64,000 bases of DNA. Origin: a virus. Below are positions 59,694 to 64,000 of this stretch, piece by piece. The notes under the pieces are model-generated. The model had not been told where the DNA came from. It did no database searches and was given only the letters and a program-made list of their open reading frames with translations. Position numbers and translations under genes: made by a program. The stretch spans positions 58,095 through 122,094 of the IMG/VR virus record IMGVR_UViG_3300023174_000077; one strand, 5' to 3'. Within the stretch, counting starts at the first letter, position 1, and every line of letters begins with the position of its first letter.

Positions 59694-60825
59694 ATTTAAA
59701 TTCTTGTAATTTACCATGTAATATTAATTTTTCCATTTCATTTGTCCCACATATTGTTAAAACCATTCTTTCAATTATTTCATACGGATCACCATTAGAC
59801 GCAGGTCTTCTATCTTCTAAATATCCAGGTGTTGTAGAATCTTCAATTGAAGATGGTATGCGGATTGAAGCGGTTCTATCACCAATTCCATATCTATATT
59901 CTTTTATAGAACAAGTTTCATTTGCGCCAGTTAAACGATTTTCATTATTTGGGCCATAAACGGCTATATGTTCATTTATATATTTTCCTAATTTTTCACA
60001 TGCTTCAATAACTAATTTCTTTTTATTAATTAAATCAGTTCTCATAGTTTTAGTTGAAAAATTAACATGCATGCCAGAGCCATTCCATTCATTTCCAATA
60101 TAAGGTTTTGGATCTAAAACTATATGATAATTATATACTTCTGATAATCTTTCTAAGATATATCTTGAAACCCATAATTGATCAGAACCTTCTTTTGCAT
60201 ATACTGGTCCAATTTGGTATTCCCATTGTCCTAATGCTACTTCGGCATTTATACCAGATATTTTCAATTCGGCATATTCACATAATTCAGCATGTCTTTC
60301 AACAAATTCTCTACCCGCAACATTTTTTCCACCAACAGAACAATAATAAGGCCCTTGTGGAGCAGGAAATCCATTTTTTGGCCATCCAAGAGGTTTGTCA
60401 CCATAATAAATAAAATATTCTTGTTCTAAACCATACATAGTATCATCATCATATTTATCTAAAGTTTCAACCATTTTTGCTCTTTTATTTGACCAATGCG
60501 GTGTCATATCTGTATTATACACTTCTGCTACAACAATAAATCCTTTTTGTTTAAATGGGTCTTTAAATATATTAACAGGTTTTAATAACAATTCTGATTT
60601 TGAAGTTTCTGCTTGTCCTGTTGAAGAACCATCGAAATTCCACATCGGTAATGTGTCTATATTATTTTTCCAATTAAAAAATAATGTATTTAACGTGGTT
60701 ACATTTTCTTTATTAAAAGGATTTATATCTAATTCTCTTTCAATAATTTTTGTTTTTGAACGGATTTGTTGAGGATAAGAACCATCAAGCCAAATATACT
60801 CGAGGTGGATGTTTACTTTTGACAT
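59692..60825 (-). CDS. Glutamine synthetase, type II (GSII)
   Basis: 377 residues, the GSII length (~350-375). Active-site blocks are intact: FDGSSTGQ (64-71), GLEQEYF (132-138), GINAEVALGQWEYQIGP (191-207), NGSGMHVNFST (248-258), NENRLTG (294-300), RTASIRIP (317-324), EDRRP (337-341). It makes glutamine from glutamate, ammonia and ATP in a decamer. GSII is the eukaryote/flavobacterial type and is not adenylylated, so the phage copy would bypass that control. Host origin is likely. Glutamine feeds purine, CTP and amino-sugar synthesis. Very unusual phage cargo. Confidence 0.95.
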   Translation of the reverse strand: MSKVNIHLEYIWLDGSYPQQIRSKTKIIERELDINPFNKENVTTLNTLFFNWKNNIDTLPMWNFDGSSTGQAETSKSELLLKPVNIFKDPFKQKGFIVVAEVYNTDMTPHWSNKRAKMVETLDKYDDDTMYGLEQEYFIYYGDKPLGWPKNGFPAPQGPYYCSVGGKNVAGREFVERHAELCEYAELKISGINAEVALGQWEYQIGPVYAKEGSDQLWVSRYILERLSEVYNYHIVLDPKPYIGNEWNGSGMHVNFSTKTMRTDLINKKKLVIEACEKLGKYINEHIAVYGPNNENRLTGANETCSIKEYRYGIGDRTASIRIPSSIEDSTTPGYLEDRRPASNGDPYEIIERMVLTICGTNEMEKLILHGKLQEFK

Positions 60826-60941
60826 AATGTAATTTTTTTATTTTTTATTTTTATATATCCAATATAAAAAATGTTGTTTTTCTATATTTGGATTTAAAAC
60901 TAATGTAGAAAAATTACATATAAGTAAAAACATAAGAAAAT

Positions 60942-61235
60942 ATGAAAACGATAAATGTTAGTGACGAATTGCATGGCAAACTAAAAATAGTTTCTGAGAA
61001 ATCAGGAATTTCTATACAAGAATTAGTTTCTTTAATAATAGAAAAGGGATTTTCAAGTATTATGGAAATAAATGAATTTGAAATTGATAATTTGCAAAAT
61101 TTAGAAGAATATAAAGAAGATATAAATGATTATATCAAGGTTAAACAAATGAAAGAAAATGATTTTATTTTTTCTTTAAAAACAGAATTATTTAAAAAAC
61201 CGGTATTAGTAATTAAAAATAAAATTATTTTATAG
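60942..61235 (+). CDS. Ribbon-helix-helix DNA-binding protein
   Basis: 97 residues. The N-terminal ~40 residues (MKTINVSDELHGKLKIVSEK, SGISIQELVSLIIEKGF) have the strand-helix-helix periodicity of Arc/CopG-type repressors (INVSDELH strand; two amphipathic helices). The rest is acidic, then a small hydrophobic end (KPVLVIKNKIIL). Probably a transcription regulator of neighbouring genes. TATATTTG lies 52 nt upstream as a possible but unsupported host -7 element. Overlaps the convergent gene by 11 bp. Confidence 0.75.
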   Translation: MKTINVSDELHGKLKIVSEKSGISIQELVSLIIEKGFSSIMEINEFEIDNLQNLEEYKEDINDYIKVKQMKENDFIFSLKTELFKKPVLVIKNKIIL

Positions 61236-61842
61236 GACAATCTGTAGCTGAATAAATATATTTATCATTTTTAAATATTTTTAAACCAAGTGCTTTTGCT
61301 GTTGTCATAACATCTAAGATACATTCTCCTTCACTACCACCAACTATTACAACTTCTTCATTTTTTAATGATTTTAATAAATCATATAATTTAATAGGAG
61401 CATGAAACCATTTATGATTATTACCAATATAAACAATAATAGTTCCTTCTGTTGTGTTGAAATAATCTCCTCTTTTTAAAAAATTATTAGTTTCTTTTTC
61501 TTTTATTTTATTATAGGTATCGTTTGATAATATTTTTTTATAAAAATCTACATCAACATCATAATTATATCGTTTTTCAATTAAATCTACTTGATTATTA
61601 AATCTATATAAATCATTTTTATTTTCGATATCGGGTGTTTCATCATATAAAAAATCTTTATCAGGATTTTTCCCTTCATGATGATTATCAAAAATTTGAT
61701 AAACTTTATCAAAATCATTACAATAGGTATTTAATGCGGCTAAATAATTTTTATTGAAAAATTTTTCAAATGATTTTTGTACATCAACAATAATTAAAAT
61801 TCTTTTTTTGGTAAAATTTTCAAATAATTTAAGATAATTCAT
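61225..61842 (-). CDS. Tagged isochorismatase-like hydrolase (possible nicotinamidase)
   Basis: 205 residues. The tag MNYLKLFENFTKKR is followed directly by the enzyme: RILIIVDVQKSFEKFF (catalytic Asp), a Lys-rich mid part (KEKETNNFLKRGDYF may carry the Lys), and EEVVIVGGSEGECILDVMTT (cysteine nucleophile). Asp-Lys-Cys is the isochorismatase/nicotinamidase triad. The zinc-binding D-x-H site of nicotinamidases could be QIFDNHHEGK. If nicotinamidase, it would remove nicotinamide made by the ADP-ribosyltransferase-like proteins and release ammonia. Substrate unproven. TTATATATAATATATG directly at the start resembles the promoter word. Confidence 0.7.
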   Translation of the reverse strand: MNYLKLFENFTKKRILIIVDVQKSFEKFFNKNYLAALNTYCNDFDKVYQIFDNHHEGKNPDKDFLYDETPDIENKNDLYRFNNQVDLIEKRYNYDVDVDFYKKILSNDTYNKIKEKETNNFLKRGDYFNTTEGTIIVYIGNNHKWFHAPIKLYDLLKSLKNEEVVIVGGSEGECILDVMTTAKALGLKIFKNDKYIYSATDCPIK

Positions 61843-61857
61843 ATATTATATATAAAA

Positions 61858-61885
61858 AAATCTATTACAATTAAGTAATAGATTT
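61858..61885 (-). terminator. Terminator spanning the gp25 stop, running into the next promoter
   Basis: AAATCTATTAC / GTAATAGATTT stem; on the minus strand the T-tract runs directly into TATATATAATATATG at the start of the isochorismatase-like gene. The stop at 61871-61873 lies in the loop. Confidence 0.72.
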
Positions 61886-62254
61886 GCCAAATTGAGCATA
61901 AACCTCATAATCTGCTATTTGAAAATAAATATACATTATATCATAAAAATTAACCATATCTTGTGTAAATACAACCTTTAAACTAAAATTCATGTTTGTT
62001 AATTCTGGTATATAATCAATAATTTGCGAATGTAATTCATTTTCCACATATGATGCTGAAACGGTTGTTTGATTAACTAACATTTCTAAATCACCTCCAA
62101 AAAAAGGATCACCCATAACATCACCTTTATTGGTGAATAATATCATTTTATATTTTTGTAAAATAACTTTTATTATATCATCTTCTATAACTTGATCAGC
62201 TGTATATGATGGATCATTTTTATCAATTACATAAAAATCGGTGAAGTTAAACAT
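61871..62254 (-). CDS. Baseplate wedge protein, gp25-like
   Basis: 127 residues (T4 gp25 is 132). DQVIEDDIIKVILQKYKMIL, FTNKGDVMGDPFFGGDLEML and VNQTTVSASYVENELHSQII, then a VVFTQDM strand, follow the gp25/lysozyme-like wedge fold: T-x-x-G-[DE]-x-x-x-x-P-x-[FL]-G-x-[DN]-L is the core motif. It joins baseplate wedge subunits. It is preceded by a TTAATATATAA sequence 4 nt upstream of its ATG. The clamp loader gene lies 10 bp upstream. Confidence 0.85.
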   Translation of the reverse strand: MFNFTDFYVIDKNDPSYTADQVIEDDIIKVILQKYKMILFTNKGDVMGDPFFGGDLEMLVNQTTVSASYVENELHSQIIDYIPELTNMNFSLKVVFTQDMVNFYDIMYIYFQIADYEVYAQFGKSIT

Positions 62255-62264
62255 AAGTTATATA

Positions 62265-63242
62265 TTAATTAAAAACTTCTCTGATTCTGGATAAAATTGT
62301 TATACCTAATATAAGTGGATCTGTATTTGTTTCTAATAATCTTGTATGATCTGTTATGATTGCGCTTACTTTAAAAAGTTTTTCAATCAAATTTGGTTGA
62401 TTTTGTATTATATAATCTATAAAAGGACGCCCAAGTAATGTTATCATTTCATCAACACCTTCCGCTGTAAATGTTTCAAGTATATAATGGTATATTTCAT
62501 CAAATGTTTTAGTTTCACCAAGAGCTATTTTATATAATTCTTCTTTTTTCTTAATATCTATATTAGTTGAATTTAAAATTTCACCATTTCTTCTGAAATG
62601 ATCAATAGCAATTAAAGTTTGACGAAAATCTGGAAAATTTTTATTGATAATTTTAGCTAAATCTTCTTTATTAATTTGAAAATTTTCTGCTGGTGCAATA
62701 ACCTCTTGTATTCTTTTATAAAATAATGTTTTTAATAATTTTTCTTCAGAAGGATCTTGACAATCGAAATTTACAAGCGAAAATCTTGATAATATTCCTT
62801 TTGAAACTTTATTGATATGATTAGTGACTAAAATAAATCTAACATTTTTAGCAGAATATTCCTCAATATATGCTTTTAAGGCATCTTGATATTGTTTTGA
62901 AGTTCTTTCAAATTCATCCAAAAATACATATTTAATAGTATCTGCTTTTATATCTATAGACATATCTAGACCCATATAAACTTTAGAACAAAAGTCATCA
63001 ATTTTAGTTCTTAAATCATCAATTGAAGTATAAAAAGATGAATTTAATTCTAATTTTGGTGAGTTTTTGGTATATTTTCCTATAAGTATTCTTGCTAATG
63101 TAGTTTTACCAGTTCCAAAATGTCCATAAAGGATTACATTATCATTTAATCCTGATTCAAATATTTTTTTTATTCTTGGTATTAATACCATGTCGTCAAT
63201 TGTTTTTGGACGCCATTTTTCAGATAATAAAAGTTGTTTCAT
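62265..63242 (-). CDS. Clamp loader large subunit, gp44-like
   Basis: 325 residues. MKQLLLSEKWRPKTIDDMVL is the N-terminal RFC-like signature; Walker A GHFGTGKTT (40-48), Walker B YVFLDEFER, sensor 1 LVTNHINKV, and the SRFSLVNF arginine-finger region are all present. In T4, four gp44 and one gp62 load gp45. No gp62 counterpart is visible. Length matches gp44 (319). It is an operon partner with gp25, a mixture of replication and structural genes. Confidence 0.93.
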   Translation of the reverse strand: MKQLLLSEKWRPKTIDDMVLIPRIKKIFESGLNDNVILYGHFGTGKTTLARILIGKYTKNSPKLELNSSFYTSIDDLRTKIDDFCSKVYMGLDMSIDIKADTIKYVFLDEFERTSKQYQDALKAYIEEYSAKNVRFILVTNHINKVSKGILSRFSLVNFDCQDPSEEKLLKTLFYKRIQEVIAPAENFQINKEDLAKIINKNFPDFRQTLIAIDHFRRNGEILNSTNIDIKKKEELYKIALGETKTFDEIYHYILETFTAEGVDEMITLLGRPFIDYIIQNQPNLIEKLFKVSAIITDHTRLLETNTDPLILGITILSRIREVFN

Positions 63243-63288
63243 AAAAATTTTATGATAAGAATTAAATAAGTTTTAGAAGAAAGAAAAT

Positions 63289-63299
63289 TTTAATATATA
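63289..63299 (+). promoter_or_regulatory. TTTAATATATA phage promoter motif upstream of 63311
   Basis: Exact motif, ending 11 nt before the ATG at 63311. Confidence 0.55.
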
Positions 63300-63310
63300 A
63301 AAACGTAAAT

Positions 63311-64000
63311 ATGATAGGTGATAAAAAAAATTATGACGAAGTTTTTTTAAGGAATCTCACAATTGCAGTGTTAGATACATTCGAAGGTGAAATTTCTTGG
63401 TATTACGAATTTTCAACTGGTACACGAAAAGTGATGGTTCCATTCTATTATTCAATGACAGGTGATGAAAAATTTGTAATTGATACATTTGTTGATGATG
63501 TCGTTTCTGATAATAGAAAAACAGATTTAAATACCGATCAAATACCAAGAGGAATTCTTAGCATGAATGGATTTGATATCTTAACAGAACAAATGGATAA
63601 CCCTAATGTTTGGATTAATACAAAATTTGAGGATACAGACGAAATAAAAACAATACAAGCAAGAATTAGACCTTTTCCAATTTCAGCTAAATATGAATTG
63701 GTGATTTTTTTAAATAGTGAAAATGATTATTTTAATTGTGCTGCAGCATTAATGGACACAATTGGCATTTATAGATATATGTCATTTGAATATAATGAAT
63801 TTGTAATAAATGCTGTGATGCAATTGCCTGAAAGTAATCAATTTGAAATTACAAGAGATAAAAGTTTTACTACCAAAAATGAAATTAAATTAACTGTTTC
63901 ATTTGAAGTATATACATTTTATCCTGCATATAGAAAACCAAATAGAACCGGAATAAGATCAATAGAAACACCGTCAAGTTGGTCAAATGCTTATACATAT
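63311..64000 (+). CDS. Tail completion/sheath stabiliser, gp15-like (C-terminus beyond window)
   Basis: I translated this by eye; open from ATG 63311 to the edge (230 codons). FLRNLTIAVLDTFEGEI, KVMVPFYYSMTGDEKF, IPRGILSMNGFDI, RPFPISAKYELVIFLNSEND, KNEIKLTVSFEVYTFYPAYR. This order (short N-helix, VP-x-x-Y strand, P-R-[IG]-x-[LF] strand, P-x-P-x-x-x-x-Y-[ED]-L strand, YP near the end) is that of T4 gp15, which caps the tail at the neck. Length (T4 gp15 272) would fit if it ends shortly beyond the edge. The assignment is by pattern only. Confidence 0.6.
   Translation, partial: MIGDKKNYDEVFLRNLTIAVLDTFEGEISWYYEFSTGTRKVMVPFYYSMTGDEKFVIDTFVDDVVSDNRKTDLNTDQIPRGILSMNGFDILTEQMDNPNVWINTKFEDTDEIKTIQARIRPFPISAKYELVIFLNSENDYFNCAAALMDTIGIYRYMSFEYNEFVINAVMQLPESNQFEITRDKSFTTKNEIKLTVSFEVYTFYPAYRKPNRTGIRSIETPSSWSNAYTY

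Noticed and set aside
60883-60890. TATATTTG as a host-type -7 element for the RHH gene
   Set aside because: No TTTG lies 19-21 nt upstream and the start codon is 52 nt away; in this AT-rich DNA the octamer alone is not convincing.
1-64000. tRNA genes
   Set aside because: I found no cloverleaf-like segment with GTTC-type T-arms in the short intergenic gaps, although a tool-based scan could still find one.

Overview
The window is a strongly AT-rich segment of a large, T4-related contractile-tailed phage (myovirus) that most likely infects a member of the Bacteroidota, probably a flavobacterium-like host. The phage assignment rests on a near-complete T4-type toolkit spread over both strands: UvsW helicase, gp61-like primase, family B DNA polymerase (C-terminal part), gp45-like clamp, gp44-like clamp loader, a UvsY-like protein, gp47 nuclease, gp17 terminase, gp18 sheath, gp19 tube, gp25 wedge, gp26/gp51-like hub proteins and a gp15-like protein. 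The host assignment rests on two good Bacteroidota vegetative promoters (TTTG-N20-TATCTTTG at 4377-4408 and TTTG-N19-TATCTTTG at 58128-58158, minus strand), a signal peptide ending in SAFSQ, the near-absence of Shine-Dalgarno sequences, an ASH-like beta domain, and a ClpS and glutamine synthetase that look like Bacteroidota versions. I see no tRNA, rRNA or CRISPR array. No gene-free stretch exceeds 300 bases.

Layout. 1-4.4 kb: UvsW (cut by the window edge), an ADP-ribosyltransferase-like protein, a gp23-reminiscent protein and ClpP. 4.4-9.6 kb: an early-type HAD/omega-amidase pair, a small membrane protein, an HNH nuclease, primase and an unknown. 9.6-15.5 kb: a minus-strand replication operon (UvsY-like, clamp, small paralogues, polymerase) interrupted by a GIY-YIG homing endonuclease. 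The polymerase is broken exactly before motif B by a perfect hairpin. 15.5-19.2 kb: an LpxH-like phosphoesterase and a glycosyltransferase diverging from a perfect 54-bp palindrome, then a WYL-like protein. 19.3-28 kb: five tail fibre/adhesin genes. 28-32.5 kb: hub, tail tube, gp47 and a PD-(D/E)XK-like protein. 32.9-38.7 kb: a 1927-residue baseplate/tail protein. 38.7-43 kb: tape measure operon. 43.8-51.3 kb: giant tail sheath and two tagged proteins. 51.5-56.9 kb: small tagged proteins and terminase. 56.9-58.1 kb: ClpS, UVR-domain protein and a HAD phosphatase. 58.1-59.6 kb: spanin-like pair and a Q-rich tagged protein. 59.7-61.8 kb: type II glutamine synthetase, RHH regulator and isochorismatase-like hydrolase. 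61.9-64 kb: gp25, clamp loader and a gp15-like protein.

Four themes tie genes together. (1) At least a dozen otherwise unrelated proteins begin with the same short N-terminal tag (M-K-Y-L-K-x-F-E-x-F-like). It resembles the T4 capsid-targeting sequence and would mark a set of head-packaged, co-injected proteins, two of them ADP-ribosyltransferase-like and one isochorismatase-like. (2) ClpP, ClpS and a UVR-domain protein suggest redirection of host Clp proteolysis. (3) Glutamine synthetase, omega-amidase and possibly a nicotinamidase form an ammonia/glutamine set. (4) A phage-specific promoter word, TTTAATATATA, lies upstream of many genes. In six of them it ends only 4-5 nt before the start codon, which would give leaderless or nearly leaderless late mRNAs.
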